Below, piece after piece: positions 12,093-23,159 of a DNA stretch of 64,000 nt. Each line of letters opens with the position of its first letter. Within the stretch, counting starts at the first letter, position 1. The stretch comes from Paramecium pentaurelia (taxonomy: Eukaryota; Ciliophora; Oligohymenophorea; Peniculida; Parameciidae). The position numbers and the translations under genes were made by a program. The notes under the pieces were generated by a model. That model was not told the origin of the DNA, ran no database searches, and saw nothing but the letters and a program-made list of their open reading frames with translations. Where the stretch lies: NCBI GenBank assembly GCA_905183005.1, contig CAJJDO010000050.1:79851-143850 (forward strand), given 5' to 3'.

Positions 12093-14671
12093 GTTATTGT
12101 TATTGTTATTGTTATTGTTATTATTATTTGATCTCAATCTATTGGACTTTTTATTATTATTTGTCTTTAAAATCTATTTCTTACACCGAATCGTACATTA
12201 AGTTATAAGAGTATTTATTTTTTTTCTCAACTTAATTCTTTACTCTATTGATTTTTTAAATAAAAATCTTTTAATAGCTCTTTTTATTCTTACCAATTTA
12301 TGATTTAATTCTTTTAATTTTCTTTTCAATTTTGTTATACTTATATAAATTCTAAATTATTTTTAAATTTTCAAAATGGTATTTTAATCTAAATTCAATT
12401 AGTTTGATATCAAAACATTCTCGAAAATATTGTTTCATAAATAATTTAGTCTTTCCGATTTAAAAACCAAGTAATCTAGATTATTCTTTCAAAAACTGCC
12501 CAATTTATTAATTTTCACCTAATAGTTTAAGCATTTCTTCGATATTTTTTGGATTTTTGTCCACAAGATACTAATATTTTCTAATAAAATCAAAATTTTT
12601 TATCTAATTTCATAGCCAGCCTTTCGAATTTAAATAGCTTCCATCAATCCTGCACACGTCATTTATCTCCTGACATCTTCAGCATCAAACATTAAAGGTT
12701 ATTTTAAATTGTTAGGTTTAATACATCTAATATACGACTAATTTAATAAATTAATTAAATCTTTCAAAGAATTCTAAAATTTGTTTATAATATTATTTTA
12801 TTTCATTTATTGATTATTATATTAAATATTTGACCAAATTTCTTTTAAAACAGGATTAGTACTTTTAGGTAATATTTAAAAAACCTAAGAACTGATTAAA
12901 TCTCTATTTTTTCAATAAATCCTATCACATTATAAGCAACAGCACCAGCAAAATGTTTTAAACAAAACCAATCAACCTTAGCAATTCTAAGTAATTTTTT
13001 ATCAAATCTAGGTTCTATTTCAGCTTCTTACAAATCACCTACTAATACTAAGTTATCTTTAGGCGATTATTTTAGAGAATTTAAAAATTCTTTATCTACT
13101 CTATTTTATATAATAGTTTAATTAATTAACATTTAATATATGGAAATTTATGAATTTTCAATTGAATCTATTATTTTTTTATTATCTGGAAATTTAATTT
13201 ATTACCATTTAATTTATTCTTGATCATATTCTTTTTATTCTGTTACAAAAATTTACTAATTAAAGTGCTTTTAAAATTTTTCATTAGTATAATTAATGTT
13301 TAATTACTCAAAACTATTATTGTGCAATCCATTTACATCAGTAAATATTTCAAATCCAAATATATCTAAAATGCCTATCATATATTTAGTTAATTATGTT
13401 ACTATTAATTCTCAAAACTTAAAGATTTAATATTTAATAATTGCTAATTAATTTTATCTATTAACCTATTAAAAAGATTTTCATATACATGTTTTGCTAA
13501 TGTATCTCTAGCACCTTATGCATTTTCAAGATTATTATTTATAGTCACAATCTCTTTTCCAACAGAAGTAATCACTTTACATATTAGATCTTCTAGTTTT
13601 TGGATCTGAATTCCTAGTAAATAAGATGCCAATCTAAGTGAATCATTTAGTCTCAATGTAGATTTTATAGAATCATATTCAACTTTAGCATTCCCTAGAT
13701 TAACAATCCAGCTATATTTTGATAAATATATCTCTTTTGATTAGGACTAAAATTTAAACTATCTAAACATTTTTCCTCAAATTCAGATTTTTCTTTTCTT
13801 AAAGAAAATAGATCTCCTCCATTTAAATATTCATATTATTAAGGAGACTAAGCACTTTTATAATAAAATTAATGTATACTTAATTCTGGTATTTATGATG
13901 CTATTTATTTATCTTAACAACTCTAATTTTTCTTATAAATAATTATCTATTTTAGCTGTACTTACTCTTTTAGTATCTGGATTAAAATATAAATGAATAA
14001 ATTTTTCAAATCTACTAGAATTATCATTTCTTGCAGTCTTAGCATTACCAAATGCTTCAAGAAAAGGATTAGAAGCAAATATTTTTTATTCAATAATTTA
14101 TCCATGTTAAATAGTTTTAAATAAACCACTTTTAGATTCTGTTGCCAAATATTTTAAAAGTATTTTTGTTGATTCTGTTTTTCCTGATCCACTTTCTCCT
14201 GATATAATCATAGAACATATTCTTAATTCTTTTGTAGGAGTTTCAAATAATTAGTCCAAAGATAATTATGCAATTTTAAATAAATGAGGTTCAAATTCAT
14301 TTTCTTTAATCCTTGTTTTTCATGTTTTTTAATATTATCCTAACTTAATTCTATAATTAGCAAGAGTTTCTTAATTATAAATATTTGGTAGAAAAACATA
14401 AGGATTTATTGATATTAATATTGGAGATCCAATTTGAGTGCAAATTTATTTCCTCAATAATCTAATGCGTATATTATGAAGACAATTGAATTCATTTAGA
14501 TCTGATAATAACTAAGATTCTTAATTTATATAATGATACTAGAAGATCTTATATTTCTTCTTTTGCTAAAGGATCTACTCTTAATTTACTTGCAGATTTA
14601 TCTTCATTTAAACTTTCAATTTTACAAACTTCTTTTTCATCTTAAATCCAAATTTCATCATCATAACTCAT
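11848..14671 (-). pseudogene. Myosin heavy chain, damaged (pseudogene or error-rich)
   Basis: The ATG at 14671 starts MSYDDEIWIQDEKEV, then a 28-nt intron (14512-14539) and a myosin motor: P-loop GESGSGKTES, switch I NDNSSRFEKF, switch II DIFGFEIF, the actin-binding and relay regions, RRQMTCAGLMEA, a short basic neck, a 33-residue polyQ, and a tail to TGA 11848-11850. The motor is broken by an in-frame TGA (14320-14322), frameshifts near 13925-13935 and 13880-13900 (around NYLQEK and ELSIHQFYY), another near 13705-13712 (before IVNLGNAKVEYDS), and one in an A/T homopolymer at 12592-12601. A 17-nt GT...TAG stretch at 13402-13418 could be an undersized intron or a further shift. Protein similarity continues through every break, so decay is recent or the consensus is poor. 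The class within the myosin family was not determined. Confidence 0.8.
12028..12126 (-). repeat. Trinucleotide repeat encoding polyglutamine (33 Q)
   Basis: On the coding strand this is (TAA)n merging into (TAACAA)n, read as 33 consecutive Gln in the myosin tail frame. The 99-bp tract stays in frame with the tail on both sides. Confidence 0.85.
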
Positions 14672-14776
14672 ATTAATTATTGAGTGATTATTAAAATAAA
14701 TGAAAAACGAAATAATCATCCTTTTTTTGTTGTTAATAGCTAGACCATTGCAAGCAGAAAATGGTTTTCAACTTTT
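13791..14776 (+). repeat. Left copy of a 986-bp direct repeat
   Basis: Starts ttcttttcttaaagaaaa and ends tggttttcaactttt. By eye it is identical to 14778-15763, an offset of exactly 987, and the two copies are separated only by one N. It contains the 5' part of the damaged myosin, the divergent intergenic spacer and the first 77 bases of the acidic protein gene, which starts at 14700 in this copy. This is the signature of two overlapping contig ends joined without merging. Confidence 0.9.
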
Positions 14777-14777
14777 N
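14777..14777. other. Undetermined base (N) between identical repeat copies
   Basis: This N takes the place of the t that is at 15764 in the right copy; it marks the probable mis-join of overlapping contigs. Confidence 0.9.
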
Positions 14778-15658
14778 TTCTTTTCTTAAAGAAAATAGAT
14801 CTCCTCCATTTAAATATTCATATTATTAAGGAGACTAAGCACTTTTATAATAAAATTAATGTATACTTAATTCTGGTATTTATGATGCTATTTATTTATC
14901 TTAACAACTCTAATTTTTCTTATAAATAATTATCTATTTTAGCTGTACTTACTCTTTTAGTATCTGGATTAAAATATAAATGAATAAATTTTTCAAATCT
15001 ACTAGAATTATCATTTCTTGCAGTCTTAGCATTACCAAATGCTTCAAGAAAAGGATTAGAAGCAAATATTTTTTATTCAATAATTTATCCATGTTAAATA
15101 GTTTTAAATAAACCACTTTTAGATTCTGTTGCCAAATATTTTAAAAGTATTTTTGTTGATTCTGTTTTTCCTGATCCACTTTCTCCTGATATAATCATAG
15201 AACATATTCTTAATTCTTTTGTAGGAGTTTCAAATAATTAGTCCAAAGATAATTATGCAATTTTAAATAAATGAGGTTCAAATTCATTTTCTTTAATCCT
15301 TGTTTTTCATGTTTTTTAATATTATCCTAACTTAATTCTATAATTAGCAAGAGTTTCTTAATTATAAATATTTGGTAGAAAAACATAAGGATTTATTGAT
15401 ATTAATATTGGAGATCCAATTTGAGTGCAAATTTATTTCCTCAATAATCTAATGCGTATATTATGAAGACAATTGAATTCATTTAGATCTGATAATAACT
15501 AAGATTCTTAATTTATATAATGATACTAGAAGATCTTATATTTCTTCTTTTGCTAAAGGATCTACTCTTAATTTACTTGCAGATTTATCTTCATTTAAAC
15601 TTTCAATTTTACAAACTTCTTTTTCATCTTAAATCCAAATTTCATCATCATAACTCAT
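14778..15658 (-). pseudogene. Second copy of the myosin 5' part, cut at the N
   Basis: Carries the same ATG (15658), the same 28-nt intron, the same P-loop and switch I, and the same in-frame TGA and frameshifts as the first copy, then ends at the N. It is best regarded as the same gene sequenced into a second contig, not as a tandem paralog. Confidence 0.75.
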
Positions 15659-15763
15659 ATTAATTATTGAGTGATTATTAAAATAAATGAAAAACGAAAT
15701 AATCATCCTTTTTTTGTTGTTAATAGCTAGACCATTGCAAGCAGAAAATGGTTTTCAACTTTT
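14778..15763 (+). repeat. Right copy of a 986-bp direct repeat
   Basis: Matches 13791-14776 by eye over its full length. This copy connects without interruption to the complete acidic protein gene (ATG 15687), while the left copy connects to the rest of the myosin. Together they give one continuous locus if the duplication is collapsed. Confidence 0.9.
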
Positions 15764-18734
15764 TGATCAAAAGGGAGATATTTCTTTTGATAATGTCAAA
15801 GTTAATCTCAAAAAAATATAAAAAAAATAAATAGAACCTCAAGAATCTGTAAAAGAAGTTCCTAAATAATAACAAACAGGAAAATCATAAAAAGAGTTAT
15901 TAGAGGAATAATTGCAATAAATAGAAAAATATAAACCTTCAAATATAACTGTTGAAGGAGGTAGAGTATTCACATAATCATAATAAAATTTATAAAAAGA
16001 AATGGATGAAAATTCTGAGATTGATGAATAAACTGAGAGTTATGATGATGATGAAAATGATCAGGAAGATGAGGTTCTTTTAGCAATCTAATAAATATCA
16101 GCAGATGCTTAACTAGATGCAATTGAATTTATTTTTAAAAAACGGCAGATAGATTATTAAAGAATGAAAAACCTTATATAAATGATTGATTAATAAGAAA
16201 TTAATGTAAAAATGAATGAAATTTATGAATTAAGTTCTAAATACTCATTTTTATAAGTGTTTTAATAAATTATAAGTGAATTACACATAGAGTTTAATGA
16301 AGAAAAGGAGGAATATACAAATGAAGATGAATCATTAGATAGTAGTGATAATATAGATGAATAAAGTGATAATGAAATTGATACAAATTAATTTAATGAT
16401 TTATAGACAGATTTTGCATTTGATGATTTAATTGATTTTGATGATGATGAAATATAAAATGAAAAATCTGATGATTAAGAAGAGACTAGCCAAGATTAAT
16501 TAGATGATTTTGATTTTTATGATTCTGATTCTACTTCAGATGATCTCTATAATTAAGAACTTGACACATTAGAATTAGATGATTCCTAATTCTAAATTCA
16601 AAATTCACTTATTACTGATAGCTAAGTAAATTAATTAATTACAGAAGAAGAAGCTATTATTCAAGAAGTAGAAGAATTATTTACAGAAGAAGAAGAAGAA
16701 CATATACTAAATTTTTTTGATTTTTCAAAATAATAATAGCATACAGAAGAAGATTTAGTATATTCTGAATTTGAAGAATTGATAGAATAAAGTTATTCTG
16801 AAGAAGAAGAAGAAGAAGAAGAAGAATTTCATTCAAATATGTAATCTTGATAAATTGATCTTAGTTAAGATGTTATTTCGAACTAGCAAGAACAATCTGA
16901 TAACAATGAAAACATTTAATAACCACTACAAGTTGATAATCTAATGTTACTATAAAAGGTTGAAGACATAATCTTGAGTAAGGAAGAGTAAAATTAAACA
17001 TATATTGATGAAAATATACCAATGGCTGTTTTAAACTTTTAAGATAATGAAGATGATATATCTGAAGTAAAATTGCAAAAGGAATTTGAATTTAACACAA
17101 AGAAATTTGATAATATCAATAAAGATTTAAGTTCATTATAAGCTTAATTTAATATATCAAATGAAAATTTAGATTTAATTAATCAAAAGTATGAATAAAT
17201 GAATTAAATATTTAATTAAGAAACTTAAATTGAAGATAATGATTCAATTTCAAAAGAATAATAATAATAATAATCATAATAATAACCTTAATTTATATAA
17301 ATTTCATAATAAACTGAAGAAAGTTAAGAAAAATAATCAGATAGTAATAATGATTAAGAAAATACAAATTAAAATGAAGAATCTAAACATGAATAAGAAA
17401 TTAGTAATGAGAATATAAATAAAGTAGAATCAATTGATAATAATATACAAGAGAATAATGTAGAAAAACCTAAATAATCTGATTAAAAACCTATAATAGA
17501 ATAATAAAAAAAAGATGAATAAGTTTAATAAGAATATAAATAAACTTAAAAACAATAAATTCCTATGAGTAAACCTGCATAACCACATGAGTTAGAATTT
17601 GAGAAATCACAATAGAAATAATAAAAATCTGATGATGAAATTGCATAAGATAAAGAAATGAAAGCTAGAGCTCGTTATGCTAAGAGGTATTAGGCTTTGG
17701 ATGTGGCAAATGATGAATAGAAAAAGAAAGAATAAGATGAAACTCACCATGTAGACGTTGAAAAAAGCATTGATGATATTTTTATTATTCAATCTTTAGC
17801 TTCAACTAAAAAGAATAATGTTATTGAAATGAAAAATTTAAATGAAGAACCGAAACCAGAATCATTATAAGAATCTAATTAAGAAAATGATGCAAAAATT
17901 GAAGTTTATAACTCTGTTACACAAAAACATTTAAACAAGATTAATAATCAAAAAACATAACATTTTGTAGAAGCTTTTGTTTAGGATATGTCTTTAAAAT
18001 CATATAATTGTGATCCAAGTTATTATGGTCCAAATAAAGAAGCTCGTTAATTTGCTTGTTAATGTTCATCCAAAATTTTCTTATTAGATGAAGAATCATG
18101 GTATTTGGCAGGTACAATTTAATTTTATAAATAATATGAAAAGTTATTTGAATAAATTAAAAAAACAATTCCATTAGTTTTTGTTGGAGCATCTAAAGAT
18201 AAAGTATGTTTTTCATCATAAATGCACTAACCTGTAATTTTAAATGATTTTTTAAGGGAATTATTTTTTAAGACTAAAATTTAAAATAAATTCATCTAAA
18301 TTCCTTCAATTATATCTATGTCTTACATGTAATTAGAATATTCAGATAATTAAATTCATAATTTCATGATGGAAGCAGAATCAAATGATGAAATAAAACT
18401 TGCTTATGGATTTAATGTTCGCTAAATTTTAATGAAATTAGCTCAAGAAAACCTTAACATTTAATATGTTGGTTCATTTTTAGTTCATTAATAACAAGTA
18501 CCATTTAGATTAACAAATTAATATGGCTCATTAAAAATTGATACTATGGAAATTACTGTACAATTACCACAAGATGAATTAATTTGTTTATAAATATGTG
18601 AATAGATATTAAGTGGTGATGTTGCATAATAATTAAAAGCTTTTATTAATTTTAAAAAAGGTTAATATTAAATAACTGTTAAAGTATTGAGTTCAAGTGA
18701 AAGCTTTGAAATCTTTTATAGCTTAAAAAGTTGA
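15687..18734 (+). CDS. Acidic Gln-rich secreted protein of unknown function
   Basis: 1,007 aa with one 24-nt intron (16841-16864). The intron carries an in-frame TGA, so reading through it would terminate translation. The N-terminus is a clear signal peptide (KNEIIILFLLLIARPLQAEN). Residues ~100-400 are dominated by Asp/Glu with runs such as EEEEEEEEE; the middle is Gln/Asn-rich with coiled-coil character. The last ~270 residues look globular, with conserved-looking Cys and Trp (for example SYNCDPSYYGPNKEARQFAC and a LVFVGASKDKVCF strand). No family was recognised. A secretory-granule or Ca2+-binding ER/alveolar role would suit the acidity, but that is inference. Its ATG is 28 bp from the divergent ATG of the myosin gene. 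A 77-base copy of its 5' end occurs at 14700-14776. Confidence 0.7.
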
Positions 18735-20024
18735 GATTAATTTTCATTTGAATTAACAAAATTTGTTTTATTATATTTAATACTAATATTTTTAGAATAA
18801 TTTTATTTTTTTTTATTTAATCAATTAAGTCTATAAAATTAATTATTATTAAAAATTAATATTATATAAACTCAATCTACCTTTCTTATATTGAAATTTC
18901 AATATAATATCATTTAAAATACTAATGTAAAATTTAATGTAACACTGATAACATTGAGTAGTTAAATTAAATTAATACACTAAATTACTTACAATCAACA
19001 TTCCATCTGATAAACTGACTAGGATACTATTTATACATATTATAAGCTATAGAAAATGAATAAACAAAGAGCTTAGATCAAATTCATAAAATACTTCAAC
19101 AAAAATTGAATCAAATGAAAATCTAGTGACATTTGATTTTTGAATTATCTTACAAATCTAAGGTGCTTTCAAAAAGAATGATAAACTATGATTAAATAAC
19201 TTGTTAAATCAAATAAAGTTTTAAAAATTCATTCAATTTGTAAGTAATCCTTTTGGATAATCAATTAATCAAAGCATTCTTCCGAAAAAATATAGAATTT
19301 AGTTTTCTAATTGTTTTATATACTTTTAGAATAGCAAGTATAAAGAAATGATGTTTATAAAATCAATAGGAATGCAAAGTATAAATAAAATCAATTATTT
19401 AATATTATTTCATAAATAAAATTTATATATTTTTGGATAATCTTTAATTTTATTAAAAAACCTTATTTTGATGTTTTTAATTCATTTCAGATTTGATTCT
19501 TATAAATTTCATTCATTGTTTATATTCATCTCAAATAATGAAAAAAATTTAATATATATTTAGTGTGTATTGATAAAGGATTGATATTCATATATCTGAA
19601 AATATCTATATAAATTATAAAACTTAATAATAAATCGTAAATGTATTTTTATTCAAAAGAAATTTATATAATTTTTTTATAGAAAAATAAAAATAATTAC
19701 TATTAAACAGTAACTCACTGTTTAATATTATTATTATAAATGAGGTTAAGAACTTGAATTCAAAAAGTATTGAAGAAATAATATATATTTATTCTAGTGA
19801 TAAATGTTTTGAATTAAATAAAAAATTAAAGTAAAGATTTGAGATTGGTGAAGGATTAACTCTTCAAAATATTAAAAAGAGATAGTAAAATTGAATGTAA
19901 AATTTTTAATGGGTTAATTGCTTTAAGACTAATAGTAATAGAGGAAAAACCAATAAATTTTGAAGAATATGTTAAACGATATATTTTTTTTAATAATTTT
20001 CATTTAATAATATATAAGATAACT
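18735..20024. other. Long gene-poor stretch
   Basis: About 1.3 kb with TGA in all frames and no supported intact gene, which is unusually long for this window, where most spacers are under 300 bp. Only the short decayed ORF at 19742-20000 is discernible. Much of the rest is simple A/T sequence. Confidence 0.6.
19742..20000 (+). pseudogene. Short decayed ORF, unidentified
   Basis: A protein-like segment (SKSIEEIIYIYSSDKCFELN) runs about 45 codons without an ATG, then continues after a one-base shift near 19885 as IECKIFNGLIALRLIVIEEK. Amino-acid composition looks coding on both sides of the shift. It could be a gene relic, or an upstream exon of the EF-hand gene with an unseen splice. No family is recognised. 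Confidence 0.25.
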
Positions 20025-22151
20025 ATGAATAGACATATTCGATCAGGGTCTGAAAATAGGGTTTGGTTAATTGATTAAAAAACAGGGAGTACAAGTCTAA
20101 GAACATCAGCATCTCGTATTCGTTTAGGAAATGTTAATTCTTAGCCATCAATTAGATAATATTATAGTGGTTAAGTAATGCATATTAATATGAAGTACTT
20201 TTATGATAAGCATAAATCATACAATAAAGATATTTCGAAAGTGTTTAATAAATTTAATAGATTGAATCTTTAACCTTAATAACATAGTTTACAAAATCTA
20301 ACTTAGGATCATTATGTAACAAGAATAATTCCAGTTTCTCCAAGTCAAACATTGTTTTTAGATTAAGCATTACCAGCAAAAATAAACCCAAACAAAATGT
20401 CTCATCGCAAAGTGAACTCATTGCTAACTGTATAATTATTTGTCCTATATTTAAGTTTACACAAAAATAAAAGCTAAAAAATGCAGGATCCATATAAAAC
20501 ATAAAATTAAAGGAAAGATTAGTATTGATAGTTTTAAATCACAACTTAACTAAGTACAATTTTATAATAAAAATTGATGCAAATCAATAGATAATTTAAG
20601 ATATTGTTACTTTAATATACCTATACCATTACAAAGAAGTTCATAAAGAGAAGCTGAATTGTTGCTCCATTAAGTAGGTAAGGAATTATTGGATCAACTA
20701 AAATTGGGATAAATTGAATTGTATTTTTATTCTAAAGTAATATTTTATATTTGATTTAGAAAGGAGAGCCATTAACATCTTTATTTGATTGCCAAAATCA
20801 TAAAACAATAATAGTATCTCCAACAAAATAATTTAATGGAATAACAGAGACTAATAAAGTATTAGAATATTTAGATCATTTGGAATGTGTTTTAAAAGAT
20901 TAACAAATAGGAGAATAGAAATCTGAAAGTTTGGAAACATTTATAAGCAAAAAATATCATAAGAATATTTAAAATATAGCAGATTATTTATAATAACAAG
21001 ATGATAAAGTTTCTAATTTTAGGTTAAATTCTTAAGAAGCTGAAAGTTTATATAAAAGATGTAAATTAAAAGCATAAAAAAAATTAAATTTAGATGAAAT
21101 ATTAATAAAAAAATTTAATGATATAAATCAAACACCATTAATTGAGAAATATCAAAATTAAGATGAATATTTAAATGATGATGAATAAATTACAATAGAA
21201 CCAAGACAATTAGAAAATGAGCATATTATAAGGTAATATAGTAGAGAATTGTAAATTTTATAAAAAACTATCATATAAAATCATGATCCAGATGCTGTTG
21301 CTCCAAGTAATCTTTATTTATACTTTAAGTGGTACTACTTGGTGGAAAATTAGTTAAATATGAAGATCCATAATATAATGAATAACATTTAGATAAATTA
21401 CAATAATATATTGGAAACAAGAAAGAGAATCAAAATACTTATGAGATTTAATTTGCTATGAGTTAATAAACAAGTAGAAATAAATATTAACATATTAAAA
21501 CTAAAAAATAGATACTTTAAACTTTATAAAAAAGACAAAAGTTATTATTTACATAAAACATACCTCAATTAATATCAGAAACTAAATTAAATAGAAAAGA
21601 ATTATATTAGACATTTATATTATATTAAGCTTTAGAAGCTGTATCAAGTTAGATGGAAGATGCTTATGTAATTGGAGAAGGAGTTAGTTTTGAAGCATTT
21701 CGAAATGGAATATATTAAGTTTCAATGTAACCTACTGATTTAGCAAAATAAATGTTTTAATAGATTGATTATAATTTTTCAGGATATTTGAATTGGAGAG
21801 AATTTTTAAATTTAATGGTAGCTATTAGAGCTAAGACATTGATGGATAGAGTCAATTTATTTATTAAGATTGCAGATAAAGATGGTAATAGAGCATTATC
21901 TTATGATGAAGTACATAATTTAACTAGGATATGTTTAAGCAAATATATAAAAGTAATTATTAAATTATAGAATAAAATAGGATGATTGTTAATTATTAGA
22001 TTTGTTATGTGATTATTTTACAAAATTAATCTTTGAAACATTATAAGTTGATAAAAATGATGACATACCTTTAGAAAAGATTAAATAAACAATTTTGGAT
22101 GGTGGAGAGAATTGTTAACTTTTAAGTATGTTCTGTGGAGCTGATCTATGA
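20025..22151 (+). CDS. EF-hand calcium-binding protein
   Basis: Starts MNRHIRSGSENRVW and ends at TGA 22149-22151. Introns read with confidence: 20430-20455 (26 nt), 20737-20759 (23), 21307-21329 (23) and 21953-21980 (28). The C-terminal part has two EF-hands: loop DYNFSGYLNWRE and the canonical loop DKDGNRALSYDE, with Ca2+ ligands at positions 1, 3, 5, 7, 9 and 12; a degenerate third lies near VDKNDDIPLEK. The N-terminal ~500 residues are Gln/Asn-rich with coiled-coil character. The stretch 20456-20620 is unresolved: the frame must change once between the second exon and NIPIPLQRSS. This needs either a 47-nt intron (20554-20600), a frameshift, or base errors. It probably senses Ca2+ in the cytosol or cilium; the partner is unknown. 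It ends 48 bp before convergent VPS29. Confidence 0.7.
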
Positions 22152-22199
22152 AGTTTAACAACTCACAATATCATTTGTTGTTATTATTATGATTATATT

Positions 22200-22850
22200 T
22201 CACTTTTATAATGGCAATTCTTGTTTGTCTATCTTGACTTCTCCATCTAATGTATAAATGAACACTTGTAATTTTTCTTTCTTGAATTCCAATATCAAAA
22301 ATGATGGAATGGAACTTTATAATATTCATACAACTTATACGTTTGTTGTCCATTAAATCCTCCAGTTGCTGATCCTGGATTGATAATATATTTCTTCTCT
22401 ACAGCTGTTACTTTAGCAACACCTGTATGTCCTGTAATTAGAACATCACCTTCCATCTCTTTTAAAAATGTATATTAAGATTCTTCATCACCATGAGGTA
22501 CAAGCTAAATATATATATTTATATTATTACTTAATGACCATGTACCATTACCATCTTCCATGATCCAATTTATACAACCTTTGTTTCAGGTATATCTTTC
22601 ATTTCATCGAAATCTCCCTTTACAAAGTGAGTATTTCCTGATAATGTTTTAAGCCAATCTTGAGTTTCTCTGTTTCCCACATTACCTGTACAAAATACGT
22701 ATTGGACTTTATTTGGTACAAGAAGATCTTTAAATTAAGGTGGCAAATCAGCAGCTCTTTAAGGAATGTTAAAATCACCAATTACTAATCCAAGCTTCAA
22801 TATTTAGAATGATTTACTTCTCCAAATTCCTCATCGTAATACTCAGACAT
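22200..22850 (-). CDS. VPS29: Retromer subunit VPS29
   Basis: 191 aa after removing three introns (22795-22817, 22505-22530, 22315-22340). The metallophosphoesterase-like fold is clear: GLVIGDFNIP, VFCTGNVGNRET, VKGDFDE, MVMVHGHQ, LITGHTGVAK and NPGSATGGFN, in the family's order and spacing, then the VPS29 C-terminus IPSFLILEF...YTLDGEVKID. Length matches the family (about 180-190 aa). VPS29 is the scaffold subunit of retromer, which recycles cargo from endosomes to the Golgi or surface; in ciliates retromer also serves secretory-organelle biogenesis and endocytic recycling. The catalytic Asp-x-His of active phosphodiesterases appears as GDFNIP, with Phe in place of the His, consistent with the non-enzymatic role. 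Convergent with the EF-hand gene; divergent from the FCP1 gene across 309 bp. Confidence 0.92.
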
Positions 22851-23159
22851 TATTTGCCAATATTATTTATATTAATATATTATATAATAAATTGTTCTAT
22901 ATTATTTCTAAATGAATATACTATAATAAATTCATTCTTTTTATGTGTATTCTTTTACATCTATATACTTTAAATATGTTTTATAGAATTAATATCTTTT
23001 TATTCAATATATATAAAAGTCATTTATTACTTTAAATAGTTTTATATTCATTTTAAATATTATGTTTATTTGATTGTATTGTATTCTATTAAGAATGTGT
23101 ATTTCAAAAATAAAACTAATTTAGAATTTTATTATATATTGTTAATATTATTATAAAAA
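22851..23159. promoter_or_regulatory. Divergent spacer between VPS29 and FCP1-like gene
   Basis: 309 bp of very AT-rich DNA with no coding signal on either strand. It must hold the start sites of both flanking genes. No specific motif could be defended. Confidence 0.4.

Noticed and set aside
12028..12126. Telomeric or satellite repeat
   Set aside because: The TTA/TTG repeat is in frame with myosin as polyQ, and Paramecium telomeres are CCCCAA/CCCAAA type.
14290..14330. 33-nt intron (GTTAGG...CAAG) removing the in-frame TGA of myosin
   Set aside because: It would restore the frame, but both ends depart from GTA...TAG used by nearly all introns here, and the same gene has other breaks. Kept as a lesion.
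14778..15658. A real tandem duplication of the myosin head
   Set aside because: The copies appear identical, including non-coding spacer and lesions, and abut an N. A contig-overlap artefact explains all of this more simply.
22171..22353. Separate small minus-strand gene starting MDNKRISCMN
   Set aside because: It is an alternative frame over the third intron and last exon of VPS29; the spliced VPS29 C-terminus matches the family.
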